Part shown: positions 14,572 through 23,270 of the stretch, in pieces | Numbering within the stretch: the first letter of the stretch is position 1 | Layout of the letters: every line of letters begins with the position of its first letter | Translations under genes and position numbers: made by a program | Source: CAZTAO01 sp964611645 | GTDB taxonomy: Bacteria > Armatimonadota > UBA5829 | Reading direction: 5' to 3' | DNA length: 33,597 nucleotides | Assembly: GCA_964611645.1 (NCBI GenBank) | Contig: CAZTAO010000051.1 | Location: 1 to 33,597 of the forward strand | The notes under the pieces: model-generated | The model's input: only the letters and a program-made list of their open reading frames with translations | Databases searched by the model: none | Told to the model about the DNA's origin: nothing

Positions 14572-16308
14572 TTACTTTGCTTCCTTCGCCCAATTCCTAA
14601 TCTTGTTCAGTAGGGCCGCGAGCGCCTTCTGGGCTGTTTCCGGCTTCTTCAGCGAGTCCAGGTCTTTGTAGCTGATCAGTTTGTAGCCGGCGTGGGCGTT
14701 GAGCGAGCGGGCCGCGTACTCGCGATACCCGTCATCGCCCCAGAGGCGCGGCGAAAGCGTCCATAGCCGCTTGTACTTCTCATCCGTGAGCAGATCGATC
14801 AGGGCGCGGCGCTTCTCCGGAGTGAGCGGCGGGTCCCCCAAGGCTTGGAGGATGGAATCCGCCGGCCTCGGGGAATTCGATCCCGCTGTCTCGGAGAAGA
14901 ACTTGTCTTTGATGTAACCCCAGTTGGCAGGAAGACCGACGCGCACGAGTTCCGCCTCATAGAAACCACGGTGGACCTCCGATCGGTCTCTAGCGATAGC
15001 GGCCCGCAACTCGCCGTCCCTGGTCCCGGGGTCATCCGGATTCACGGTCGCCGGGGGCAGCAATCGGGCTATCCCGAGCTGCAGGTACGCATAGTCCCCC
15101 TTAGGGAACTCGCGCCTCATCACCTCCCGAAGCCTGCCCACATCCGCCGGCTGAAAGAGCTTGTCAGAGAGCGGCGCGATCCGCCTCACCAGCGGTCGGT
15201 ACCACACTTTCCAGTCGACGTCGGGCCAGAGGCCCTTGCGGTCCATAAGGTCCAGCAACCGGGCGCGGGGAATCCTCAGGCCGACAATGTCCTCGTCCGT
15301 GAACAGCTCGACGCCGCCGTGAGCGTCCCGCCATCTGATATCACTCAGCAGCACCACCTTCGCTTCCGTCTCAGGGGACAGTCTCTTCAGTTCCCCGAGT
15401 ACTTTAACCAGCGCCTTGCGTTTGGCGTCTGCACTCCTCGCGCGCCGTGAGTCCAGGCCCCGCCCCGTTCCCGCTCGTGCAACTCGTATAAGAGACTGAT
15501 CCGCGCCGTTACGCTCCCGTTTGATTCGCTGTTCCCAATACCAAAGGCTGTTGCGGGCGTCTTTGTTGTCCCTCCACCAGGCGGGGAACGCAGCCGAGTC
15601 CAACTTCTCCCCGGTCATATGCTCGATAGCTCGCCCGGCGTAATCCCGAACCTGCGACGGCCGCCAGGCTCGCAGGAGTTCTACCTTGTCAACGTCCTCG
15701 CGTATCATCAGTTCCGGTATGAACTGGGCGCTGCGCTGCATACCCCAGTCCAGCCACGCGGCTCCCTCGGAGGAGTCATCGAGAAGCCTTGCAATGAGCG
15801 GGATGTCCTCAGGCTGGTTCAGGGTGGCCAGAGCCTCGACAGCCAGCGAACGCACGCGCGGATTGCGGTCCGTCAACATCTTCCGAAGCCCCGGCGCGTC
15901 CTCGATAGCAGGCCAGGGCTCCACGCTCCAGGGGCTGCGCTCCATCGGCCTGCCAGTTGAGTACTGGACAGACCACGGGCGGACGGTCTCGTAGCGGCGG
16001 ATGTGCCGAGTCCTGGGGAATATGCGGGAGTCCTCGGAGACACTACCGTGCCAGCCCCCATAGGACATACCCGACCTCCGGAGCAGTTTTGGGTCTGCCA
16101 GCTCGGCTTTGGATGCGAGTTCCTGGCTCACCTCAGCAGCGAGTTGCACCTGCTGCCGCGCGTCCGCCCTGGCAACTCCCGCGGAAGCGACTGGCGGACC
16201 GGCGGCGGGCGAAGAGGTCTGGCCGCTCTCTCCGCTGCTCCCGCGCCCACACCCACCACATACACAGACCGCCAACGCACACACCGCGATAGCCTGCATT
16301 CTGCCCAT
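14572..16308 (-). CDS. large HEAT-like lipoprotein of unknown function
   Basis: A 578-residue protein with a signal ending VCVCGGC, a plausible lipobox, followed by a Ser/Gly-rich linker. A HEAT-like unit, LRKMLTDRNPRVRSLAVEAL, and LIARLLDDSSEGAAW lie near 145-190. The remainder is charged and mostly helical, with many Trp/Arg/Asp residues, and matches no family I know. The ATG at 16308 has GGAGG upstream; the frame extends to 16458 but that part looks non-coding. Two HEAT lipoproteins in a row before the SPFH pair suggest an envelope-associated assembly (inference). Confidence 0.72.
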   Translation of the reverse strand: MGRMQAIAVCALAVCVCGGCGRGSSGESGQTSSPAAGPPVASAGVARADARQQVQLAAEVSQELASKAELADPKLLRRSGMSYGGWHGSVSEDSRIFPRTRHIRRYETVRPWSVQYSTGRPMERSPWSVEPWPAIEDAPGLRKMLTDRNPRVRSLAVEALATLNQPEDIPLIARLLDDSSEGAAWLDWGMQRSAQFIPELMIREDVDKVELLRAWRPSQVRDYAGRAIEHMTGEKLDSAAFPAWWRDNKDARNSLWYWEQRIKRERNGADQSLIRVARAGTGRGLDSRRARSADAKRKALVKVLGELKRLSPETEAKVVLLSDIRWRDAHGGVELFTDEDIVGLRIPRARLLDLMDRKGLWPDVDWKVWYRPLVRRIAPLSDKLFQPADVGRLREVMRREFPKGDYAYLQLGIARLLPPATVNPDDPGTRDGELRAAIARDRSEVHRGFYEAELVRVGLPANWGYIKDKFFSETAGSNSPRPADSILQALGDPPLTPEKRRALIDLLTDEKYKRLWTLSPRLWGDDGYREYAARSLNAHAGYKLISYKDLDSLKKPETAQKALAALLNKIRNWAKEAK

Positions 16309-16629
16309 TACCTTCCACCTCCGTTGCTGCTCCTGAAAGCAGTCACACATGATTAGACTCTGCTCCGGGCGATTTGCTGTCGCGGAACCAGTGAGTTTTT
16401 CTGTTTTTTCTACTTCTTTCACGCCCCCACAAGATAGAGTTCCGCTTCCACTGGACATGTCCCTACAAATACTTAGATGCGTCTTTCCGAAAATGGGTGG
16501 GTGACATTGTAGTTAGATACCGTACCCGGAGCCATACTTCAATTGCATCTGCGTCTTTGTGGGGAAGAGGCCTGAACAATGCGCCAGTCCTCGCCGTCTT
16601 ACCACTGCAATCACAACCATGGAGTAGAT
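16309..16629. other. divergent intergenic region, no clear promoter
   Basis: This 321-nt gap separates the - strand HEAT lipoprotein gene from the + strand GH127 gene. It contains a T-rich stretch (about 16394-16420) and a perfect 10-bp palindrome, GGACATGTCC (16453-16462), which could be an operator. I found no pair of consensus promoter boxes with correct spacing on either strand and no RNA gene. Confidence 0.45.
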
Positions 16630-18537
16630 ATGACCAACCTTCGCAGTACCATTACCTCAGTTGCGGCCCTTCTCTTGATATCGGCATCTGTGTCGGCATT
16701 GGCGGGCGTAGCTCCGTCCTCGCCATACTTCAGCGCTTCGCCTCGCAGGCCGGTTCCGGCGACATCAGTGAAGATCACGGACGGATTTTGGGCCCCAAAG
16801 ATGCAGGTCTACCGGCAGAAGACAGTGCCACACAACTGGCAGTATGTCAGCGCGGACATCTTGAGTAACGAGATCGCCGCGGGGTGGAAGCAGTCGTCTT
16901 CAGATGGTTATGTCTGGTCACAGGCTAACCTGCACAAAGTCCTTGAGACGGCTGCATATTCGCTCTCTATGGAGCCGAATACCGAGTTGGCGAGCAAGGT
17001 TGATTACGTAGTCTCAGCGATAGCCGCAGCGCAGATGCCGGATGGCTATATTGATCCTCCGGTCACGCTGAACAATAAGACCCGCTGGAACCATCTGGAT
17101 GGCCAGCACGAGGGCTACGTAATGGGTCACATGATCGAGGCGGCTGTTGCCTATTACGATGCTACGGGCAAGAAGCAGTTTTTGGAGGTCGCTCGTAAAG
17201 CCGCCGACCATATATACGACTACTTCATCACCCAGAAGCACGAAGGCGTCTGCGGGCATGCGGAACTGGAGCTGGCCCTTGCCCGGCTCTACAGGGTCAC
17301 CGGAGACAAAAAGTATCTCCAACTCGCAAGTGAATGGGTGGAGCGCAGAGGCAAGCCCTGGAGTGGGCGGACCCACGGCGACCGTAAGTATTTCATGGAC
17401 CACCTGCCGATCAGGCAAGTGCCGGAGGTCGTGGGCCACACGGTCCGCACCATGTTCTACCTGACCGGCGCGACAGAGGTCGCCACCGAAACAAAGGATC
17501 CGACCCTTAAGGCAGCCGCCAGAAGACTATGGGCCAACACCACCACAAGGAAGATGTACATCACGGGTTCAGTGGGCGCGTTGGCACAGGATGAGGCCTT
17601 CGGGGCTGACTGGGAATTGCCTAACAAAGGCTACTGCGAGTCCTGCGCCGCCTGCGGGCTGGTATACTATGCTCAGGCGATGTTCCTGATGGACGGCAAG
17701 TCCGACAGCATCGATGTGATGGAAAAGGTGCTGTACAACGGCCTCCTGCACGGCATATCGCTCGACGGGACAACCACCTACTACTGCAACCCGCTGGCTG
17801 ATGAAAGCAACCCCAGGAACAACTGCTGGGTCTGCTGCCCACCTTGCATATCCAAGACCCTGCTGAGGCTTCCGGAGTGGGTCTATGCGACGGCGAGCGA
17901 CGGTATCTACGTGAACCTCTATGTCGGCGGCGAGACACAGACGAATCTCAAGTCTGGCCCGGTGAAGCTCACCCAGAAGACCGACTACCCCTGGAACGGC
18001 GCGGTGAGCATCGGCGTCGACCCGGGCAAGCCCTCCACATTCACGCTGCGTCTGCGCGTGCCCGGGTGGGCTCGAAGCCAAGCGGTAACGGTCAACGGCA
18101 AGGCAATCAGAGCATCCAGACTCACCGATGGCTACGTCTGCATCAAACGCAAATGGGCGGCCGGTGATAGGGTGACCATAGACTTCCCGATGCCCATCGA
18201 GCGGATCGAAGCGCATCCCAACGTGAAAGAAGACGTGGGAATGGCTGCGATCCAGCGCGGTCCGGTGGTCTACGCTCTGGAGAGTCTGGACAACGGAGGC
18301 AATGTGGACCTGACTCTCTCGCCTGCCCCGGCGTTCAAAGTAGAATACAGTCCGGGGTTCCTTGGCGGGGTGAATGTTATCACCGGAACTCGTTCCGACG
18401 GAGTCGTGTTCACCGCTGTCCCATTCTACGCCCTCGCCAACCGCGAGAACTCCAGGCAGGCGGTCTGGATCAAGCAGTCGGGGATGGCTCCGCGCGCGAC
18501 TGGATGGGACGGTCTGCTCTATCGTCCGCTGGACTAA
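16630..18537 (+). CDS. GH127 beta-L-arabinofuranosidase-like enzyme
   Basis: A 635-residue exported enzyme (signal peptide about 1-25). GH127 enzymes remove beta-L-arabinofuranose using a zinc-bound Cys nucleophile. Seen: QDEAFGADWELPNKGYCESC, where Glu322 fits the acid/base and Glu337 and Cys339 fit zinc ligands, and WVCCPPCIS, with Cys402 and Cys403 matching nucleophile and ligand. Most relatives read CCPPN; here the Asn is Cys406. C-terminal beta domains follow, with FTLRLRVPGWA typical of the family. The ATG at 16630 has GGAG just upstream. Seventy-eight nt later come a TIM-barrel gene and a sensor kinase. Likely role: scavenging arabinose from plant polymers or glycoproteins. Confidence 0.9.
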   Translation: MTNLRSTITSVAALLLISASVSALAGVAPSSPYFSASPRRPVPATSVKITDGFWAPKMQVYRQKTVPHNWQYVSADILSNEIAAGWKQSSSDGYVWSQANLHKVLETAAYSLSMEPNTELASKVDYVVSAIAAAQMPDGYIDPPVTLNNKTRWNHLDGQHEGYVMGHMIEAAVAYYDATGKKQFLEVARKAADHIYDYFITQKHEGVCGHAELELALARLYRVTGDKKYLQLASEWVERRGKPWSGRTHGDRKYFMDHLPIRQVPEVVGHTVRTMFYLTGATEVATETKDPTLKAAARRLWANTTTRKMYITGSVGALAQDEAFGADWELPNKGYCESCAACGLVYYAQAMFLMDGKSDSIDVMEKVLYNGLLHGISLDGTTTYYCNPLADESNPRNNCWVCCPPCISKTLLRLPEWVYATASDGIYVNLYVGGETQTNLKSGPVKLTQKTDYPWNGAVSIGVDPGKPSTFTLRLRVPGWARSQAVTVNGKAIRASRLTDGYVCIKRKWAAGDRVTIDFPMPIERIEAHPNVKEDVGMAAIQRGPVVYALESLDNGGNVDLTLSPAPAFKVEYSPGFLGGVNVITGTRSDGVVFTAVPFYALANRENSRQAVWIKQSGMAPRATGWDGLLYRPLD

Positions 18538-18614
18538 TATCCCGCTCTGTAGTAGAGTTGTTATGGTAGACATTACAGGCTAATGCAATCTTATATCATC
18601 ACGGGGGTTTCGAA

Positions 18615-19412
18615 GTGGACACGGTTCGCATCGGTTCGTTGGAAGTTTCAAAGTTCATTCTGGGCAGCAACCCGATCAGCGGTTTTTCGCACCAGTCCAT
18701 AGACATGGACTCGACAATGAGGCACTATTTCAACTCAACACAGACCAAGCGGCTGTTCAGGGACGCGGAGGCCCTTGGCGTAACGGCAGTAGTAGGGCGC
18801 AGTGACCATCACGTGATCAGGCTCCTGATGGAGTATTGGGACGAGGGCGGCAAGCTAAAGTGGCTGGCCCAGACCTGCACCGAGCTCGGCTCAATGGAAG
18901 CCGGCATCGACTACGCCATAAGAGGCGGGGCAAGTGGCTGCCATCTTCACGGAGGGATAGTGGACTACTACCTGGCGCAGGGCCGGTTTGGGGAGATCCC
19001 CGCTTTGCTGGACAGAATCCACGACGCGGGGTTGGTCGCCGGTATCGCGGGACACAATCCCGAGGTCTTCCGACGGGCCAAGCAGGAACAGTTGGACGTT
19101 GATTACTACATGTGCTGCTACTACAACCCCACCAGCCGCGACCAGGACCCCAGCCACAAGGCCGGCGCGAACGAGTGGTTCCTGGAAAAGGACCGGGAGA
19201 TAATGGTGGAAGTAATCGCCACCCTCGACAAACCGGTGGTCCACTATAAGATACTGGCGGCAGGCCGTAACAATCCCGCCGAGGCGTTCAACTACGCGGC
19301 CAAACACATGCGATCTGACGACTCTGTCTGCATTGGTATATACGACGCCGAGTCATCAAACATGCTTCGCGAGGACGTGGAACTCCTTGAGGCGGCGTTG
19401 GCGGGGAAATAG
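18615..19412 (+). CDS. TIM-barrel protein, aldo/keto-reductase-like start
   Basis: A 265-residue predicted TIM barrel. The first strand, IGSLEVSKFILGSNPISGF, resembles the opening of aldo/keto reductases, but the usual catalytic Asp-Tyr-Lys-His set is not evident. GVTAVVGRSDHHVIRL, GGASGCHLHGGIVDYYL, LVAGIAGHNPEVF and KPVVHYKILAAGRN look like successive barrel strands and loops with several His and Asp residues suited to metal or sugar binding. It starts at a GTG (18615) preceded by GGGGG. The histidine kinase gene begins 2 nt after it. It may act on a sugar or sugar phosphate (inference); I cannot assign the reaction. Confidence 0.75.
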   Translation: MDTVRIGSLEVSKFILGSNPISGFSHQSIDMDSTMRHYFNSTQTKRLFRDAEALGVTAVVGRSDHHVIRLLMEYWDEGGKLKWLAQTCTELGSMEAGIDYAIRGGASGCHLHGGIVDYYLAQGRFGEIPALLDRIHDAGLVAGIAGHNPEVFRRAKQEQLDVDYYMCCYYNPTSRDQDPSHKAGANEWFLEKDREIMVEVIATLDKPVVHYKILAAGRNNPAEAFNYAAKHMRSDDSVCIGIYDAESSNMLREDVELLEAALAGK

Positions 19413-19414
19413 AT

Positions 19415-20503
19415 ATGGTGGCGGCAATTATCTCCGGAATGGCGTTGGCCGCGCAGTGCGCGTCGGCCATTCTCGCGGTCCGGCTGATCAAGATCACAAA
19501 CCGATACGGCGCCTGGCTGCTGGTCACGCTTTCCACGCTTCTGTTGGTCCCCGGCAGGACAATCGCGTTCGCTCGACTGCTGGGTGGCGACATGAGCCAT
19601 GTGGATGGAGTCTCTGCTATGCTGGACGCTTCACTCACGCTGGCCGTGTCGCTCACCCAGGCCCTGGGAATCTGGCTGATAGGCCCATTGTTCCGGACGA
19701 TCAGCGAATCCCAGGAAGAACTCCGCAAGACCAACATCAAGATCGAGCAGGAGGTCGAGCAGCGGACCCAGGAACTGGTGGAGGAACACAGGCGGCTGCA
19801 AGAGCTGGAGGCCTACCGCGACACCATAACCCACATGATAGTCCACGACCTCAGGACCCCGCTTACCAGTATCTACGGGTTCCTGGAGACCCTGAGCAAC
19901 TGGGAGAAGGAGAAACTCTCGGAAGATGGGGCCAGGTACTTGGAGACAGCCATCGGGCAGACCAGCCATCTTTCGGACATGGTGACTTCGCTGCTGGATG
20001 TCAGCAAAATGGAATCCGGCAGTATGGAGTTGGATGTTACCACGTGGGATATCGTCTCCGCGACCCGGAAGCTCATCAAGGAGATGGAACCGCTGAGGAG
20101 CGGGCGGACCCTGAAGATTACCGCGCCCAAAACTCAGATGGTCGATGCTGACACCCGCCTCATCCGCAGAGTCATCCAGAACCTCCTCGGCAACGCCTAC
20201 AAGTTCACCCAGATCCACTCACGGATAGACGTCGTCATAGAACCGCTTGGCCAGATTCTGAGGGTCTCCATCCACGACAACGGTCCCGGAATCCCCGAAG
20301 CCGACCAGAAGCGGATATTCGACAAGTTCGGGCAGGCGGATGTGGATTCCAGCGTTCGCGGCTACTCCACGGGCCTCGGCCTTACCTTCTGCAGACTGGC
20401 GGTCGAGGCGCACGGCGGTCGGATATGGGTAGAGAGCCAACTAGACGCCGGCAGCGCCTTCCGCTTCGAGATACCGCTGGGGCATGGCGAGTCTGTGAGC
20501 TAG
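19415..20503 (+). CDS. membrane sensor histidine kinase, orphan
   Basis: A 362-residue kinase. Three membrane segments (about 3-24, 33-52, 76-95) are followed by a coiled coil (95-135), then the dimerisation/phosphoacceptor domain with MIVHDLRTPL and phospho-site His144. The ATPase domain has the N box NLLGNAYKF (256-264), DNGPGIP (288-294), FDKFGQ (302-307) and STGLGLT (318-324), so it is complete. No large sensor domain lies outside the membrane, suggesting sensing within the membrane or by partners. No response regulator is in the window. It lies 2 nt after the TIM-barrel gene and is probably expressed with it. Confidence 0.92.
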   Translation: MVAAIISGMALAAQCASAILAVRLIKITNRYGAWLLVTLSTLLLVPGRTIAFARLLGGDMSHVDGVSAMLDASLTLAVSLTQALGIWLIGPLFRTISESQEELRKTNIKIEQEVEQRTQELVEEHRRLQELEAYRDTITHMIVHDLRTPLTSIYGFLETLSNWEKEKLSEDGARYLETAIGQTSHLSDMVTSLLDVSKMESGSMELDVTTWDIVSATRKLIKEMEPLRSGRTLKITAPKTQMVDADTRLIRRVIQNLLGNAYKFTQIHSRIDVVIEPLGQILRVSIHDNGPGIPEADQKRIFDKFGQADVDSSVRGYSTGLGLTFCRLAVEAHGGRIWVESQLDAGSAFRFEIPLGHGESVS

Positions 20504-20536
20504 TCGTGCGCTGAGGGTGAAAGCTACCCCGCAGAG

Positions 20537-20899
20537 TCAGTCTCCCGCAATCTCGGATTCCAGCTGATCCCACGGTGGAAGCGCCGAGAGCAGTTGCTCT
20601 TTCACGTGCGGGAGTTCGTGCGCGACGACCGTCCACACGCGCGTTGCATCTACTCCCTCATAGTCGTGAATCAGAACATCGCGAAGTCCAGCCATTTGTT
20701 TCCACGGAATCTCCGGATGGAGTTTCCGTTTCTCTGGTCCCACCCGCTTCGCGGCTTCCCCGATCACAGAGAGATTGCGCAGTACAGCATCGAGAACGAT
20801 CTCCTGAGAGAAGAAGCTGTCTCGGCCGTCGGCGGTATACCTCTCGATCTTCTCGATAGCCTCGACAATGTGCACTAGATAGACTCTATAGTCCTTCAC
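20537..20899 (-). CDS. HepT-like HEPN toxin (DUF86)
   Basis: A 120-residue helical HEPN protein of the HepT family, which are RNases inhibited by a partner nucleotidyltransferase. GLRDVLIHDYEGVD (71-84) contains the Arg-x4-His motif (Arg73, His78) and the nearby Tyr80 that MntA partners modify with AMP in characterised pairs. It begins at a GTG overlapping the antitoxin stop as GTGA. It converges on the histidine kinase gene. The catalytic motif is intact, so this should be an active toxin. Confidence 0.9.
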   Translation of the reverse strand: MKDYRVYLVHIVEAIEKIERYTADGRDSFFSQEIVLDAVLRNLSVIGEAAKRVGPEKRKLHPEIPWKQMAGLRDVLIHDYEGVDATRVWTVVAHELPHVKEQLLSALPPWDQLESEIAGD

Positions 20900-21186
20900 A
20901 GCGGTTTGGCCTCTTTGAGGATTCGGCGGCGCAGCAGCCAGTGGATATTGTCATCGGCTACCACGTCCACATCTCGGCCCAACAGGTTCCTCAGATCAGT
21001 GAGCAGTCCCGCCTGATCCATAATACTGCGACCCGGATCCAGGCTCACGAGGAAGTCTATATCGCTTTCTGCCGAGTCTTCGCCTCTAACTCCGGAGCCA
21101 AATACCCTCACGTTCCCCGCGCCATAGGTGGCGGCCAGCCGCAGAATATCGTCTCGTTTCTGGAATAGTTGTTCTTGTATAGTCAT
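20896..21186 (-). CDS. MntA-like nucleotidyltransferase antitoxin
   Basis: A 96-residue minimal nucleotidyltransferase. RVFGSGVRGEDSAESDIDFLV contains the Gly-Ser and the Asp-x-Asp (Asp42, Asp44) that bind metal and nucleotide. In characterised pairs MntA adds AMP to a HepT Tyr and so blocks the toxin. The open frame extends to 21642, but the family begins at the ATG at 21186. It is the first gene of the pair, with the toxin following by a 4-nt overlap. It lies 98 nt after the oligoendopeptidase gene; I see no strong separate promoter. Confidence 0.9.
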   Translation of the reverse strand: MTIQEQLFQKRDDILRLAATYGAGNVRVFGSGVRGEDSAESDIDFLVSLDPGRSIMDQAGLLTDLRNLLGRDVDVVADDNIHWLLRRRILKEAKPL

Positions 21187-21284
21187 GCCAGTCGCCCTCG
21201 GCAGAAAGTCACCGCTGCACACAGTCGTCTTACTTCCCATCTCATAATACCCTAGTCGTCGCGAAAACGAAAACTCCGGGTACC

Positions 21285-23087
21285 CTAGCTGCCCTTCCGC
21301 CACTCTCCGTAGAGTCCCTCGAAGTCCGAAACCAACCCTTCCACTACCTTCACCCCGCCTTCCCAGAATGCTTTGTCGTGGATGTCTATACCGACTCTTG
21401 CCAGAAGCTCGGTGGGTGAGCAACTTCCGCCGGCCTTGAGCAACTCCACATACTTCGGCGCGAAGCTGGGGCCTTCTTTCTTGTACATCTGGTAGAGCGC
21501 CATCACCATCAGCTCGCCGAACGAGTACGCGTAGACGTAGAACGGCACCGAGACAAAGTGGCCCACATACATCCACCACATCCGGTGCTCCTCGCCAAGC
21601 TCCACGGAATCCAGGAACATCGCCTGGATACGCGCCTGCCAAAGCTCGGATATCTGCTCGGTGGTGAGTTCCCCTTTCTCCCGCCGGGCGCGGTGGAGGT
21701 CCTGCTCGAACCTGAACATCGCCGCCTGCCGGAAGACCGTGGCAAATACCCCTTCGATCTTCTCAGCGTACAGCGCGAGTTTGTCCTGGAGGTCGCTCTC
21801 CCTCACCAGGTTCTCAAACACAAGCATCTCGCCGAAAGTGCTCGCCAGTTCCGCCACCGGCAGCGCGCTGGAGAAGTTGAGGTAGGTGTTGTCGCTGGCC
21901 AGGTAGGCGTGGACCCCGTGCCCCAGTTCGTGGGCAAGGGTGGAGACGTCGTCCAGCCTGTTGAGGTAGCTCATCAAGATATACGGGTGATGCTGGGGAG
22001 ACACGTACATGCAGAATGCCCCGCCCCGCTTGCCCTCTCTCGGCTCGGCATCTATCCAGCCACCATTGAAAAACTCTTTCGCGGCGTCGGCCATCTCAGG
22101 CGAGAACCTGCCGAACGCGTCCAGAACCATACCCTGTCCGCACTCCCACGGACACTCTTGGTGGGTCTCAAACAGCGGCGCGTAGCGGTCGTAGTGGGTG
22201 AGCTTGTCGTAGCCCAGGATTTCCCGCTTAACCTTGTAGAACCGCGACACCAGCGAGCAGTTCTCATCACAGGTGGATATTACGGCCTCGACCGTCTTCG
22301 AGTCCAGTTCATTGGAAAGGTGGCGCGCCTGCTCCGGCTCGGCGAACTTCCGCAAGCGGTCTTCCACAGCCTTATCATAGACCAGGGTGTTGAAGATGTA
22401 TGTGAGAAGCCGGCTATTCTCCCTGAGGCCCTGGGAGAACCCTTCTGCCGCGGCCTTGCGGGTCTCGCGATCAGGCTCCCGCAGCAGCTTCAGAACCTCA
22501 GGCTCGGTCATCTCTTTGACTTCACCGCCCAGCATCACCTTGAACTTCACCGCCGCCAGACTCTCCTCAAACAACCGCTCAAAGGCCCGCGAACCGGTGT
22601 TGGACTTCTCCTCCAGGATGCGCTCCTCGGGTTCGGAGAGTCGGTGTTCGCTGAACAGCCGCACAGACTTGATGAAATGCCGGTACTTGTCTAGCCGGCT
22701 GTCGAGGGCAATCCTGTCGATAACCTCAGCCGGGCAGCTCATCAGTTCAAGGTCGAAGAAAAGCAGCATCACCGAGATCTCGGTCTGCTTCTCCTGCACC
22801 CGCTGCATAAGCGCGCCGTGCTCGTGCTTGCTGGTATCGGCAGCGAAGACCAGTGACGCATAGCTCCCGGGCCGCGTGAGTTCCTCGAGTATCGACTCAT
22901 ACTCCACTATCGCTTCCAGCAGCAGCTCCGCAGTCAAGTCAGGGCTGTCTATCCTGCTCTTATACTTGCCGGAGAACTCAGTCGCCCGCGTAATGACATC
23001 TTCCAGCGACTTGTCTATCTCAGGGTCGCTCACCCCGCCAAAAAGGCCGCTCAGGTCCCAGGTCACGTTGTTCTTTTCCAAAATCAC
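21285..23087 (-). CDS. pepF: oligoendopeptidase F (M3B metallopeptidase)
   Basis: A 600-residue cytoplasmic zinc peptidase that cuts short peptides. LAHELGHGVHAYL holds the zinc motif HELGH (386-390), and the third ligand is Glu413 in VAELASTFGE. The N-terminal helical half and the C-terminal FYVYAYSFGELMVMALYQMY stretch fit the family, and the length is normal. The GTG at 23087 gives the longest form, but GGAG is too close to it; a TTG at 23081 is better spaced and would lose two residues. It follows cstA on the same strand across a 183-nt gap filled with hairpin repeats, so the peptidase may process peptides that CstA imports. Confidence 0.93.
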   Translation of the reverse strand: MILEKNNVTWDLSGLFGGVSDPEIDKSLEDVITRATEFSGKYKSRIDSPDLTAELLLEAIVEYESILEELTRPGSYASLVFAADTSKHEHGALMQRVQEKQTEISVMLLFFDLELMSCPAEVIDRIALDSRLDKYRHFIKSVRLFSEHRLSEPEERILEEKSNTGSRAFERLFEESLAAVKFKVMLGGEVKEMTEPEVLKLLREPDRETRKAAAEGFSQGLRENSRLLTYIFNTLVYDKAVEDRLRKFAEPEQARHLSNELDSKTVEAVISTCDENCSLVSRFYKVKREILGYDKLTHYDRYAPLFETHQECPWECGQGMVLDAFGRFSPEMADAAKEFFNGGWIDAEPREGKRGGAFCMYVSPQHHPYILMSYLNRLDDVSTLAHELGHGVHAYLASDNTYLNFSSALPVAELASTFGEMLVFENLVRESDLQDKLALYAEKIEGVFATVFRQAAMFRFEQDLHRARREKGELTTEQISELWQARIQAMFLDSVELGEEHRMWWMYVGHFVSVPFYVYAYSFGELMVMALYQMYKKEGPSFAPKYVELLKAGGSCSPTELLARVGIDIHDKAFWEGGVKVVEGLVSDFEGLYGEWRKGS

Positions 23088-23105
23088 ACTCCATCATCTG
23101 ACATT

Positions 23106-23175
23106 CCCCCTCCTCGCTAGGAGGGGGCTAGGTATAACCCGCAAGCATCGCTAGGGAGCGGAGCGACCGCGATGC
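23106..23175. repeat. hairpin repeats between cstA and pepF
   Basis: CCCCCTCCT (23106-23114) pairs with AGGAGGGGG (23119-23127), and GCATCGC (23145-23151) with GCGATGC (23169-23175). No T tracts are present. Together with the next hairpin they fill the gap between two genes that are probably co-transcribed, and could modulate expression of the downstream gene. Confidence 0.55.
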
Positions 23176-23232
23176 GAAAGGGGGGCGGTTCCTTCAACCT
23201 GGCAGTTCTACACGATCCTGCGTCAGAAGAAC

Positions 23233-23265
23233 CTCACCCCAGCCCTCTCCTTGCGAGGAGAGGGA
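23233..23265. repeat. CCTCACCCC-type hairpin repeat
   Basis: CCCTCTCCT (23243-23251) pairs with AGGAGAGGG (23256-23264) around 4 nt, preceded by CCTCACCCCAG. The text closely resembles 9793-9824, so both belong to one dispersed intergenic repeat family. It lies just after the cstA stop. Confidence 0.6.
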
Positions 23266-23270
23266 GTAGG

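Noticed and set aside
16453..16462. perfect 10-bp palindrome GGACATGTCC
   Set aside because: A single short palindrome with no associated promoter boxes is not enough to call an operator.
17569..18573. 334-codon - strand open frame
   Set aside because: Antisense to the GH127 gene, whose catalytic motifs are certain; no recognisable domain.
21558..22694. 378-codon + strand open frame
   Set aside because: Antisense to oligoendopeptidase F; composition typical of a shadow frame.
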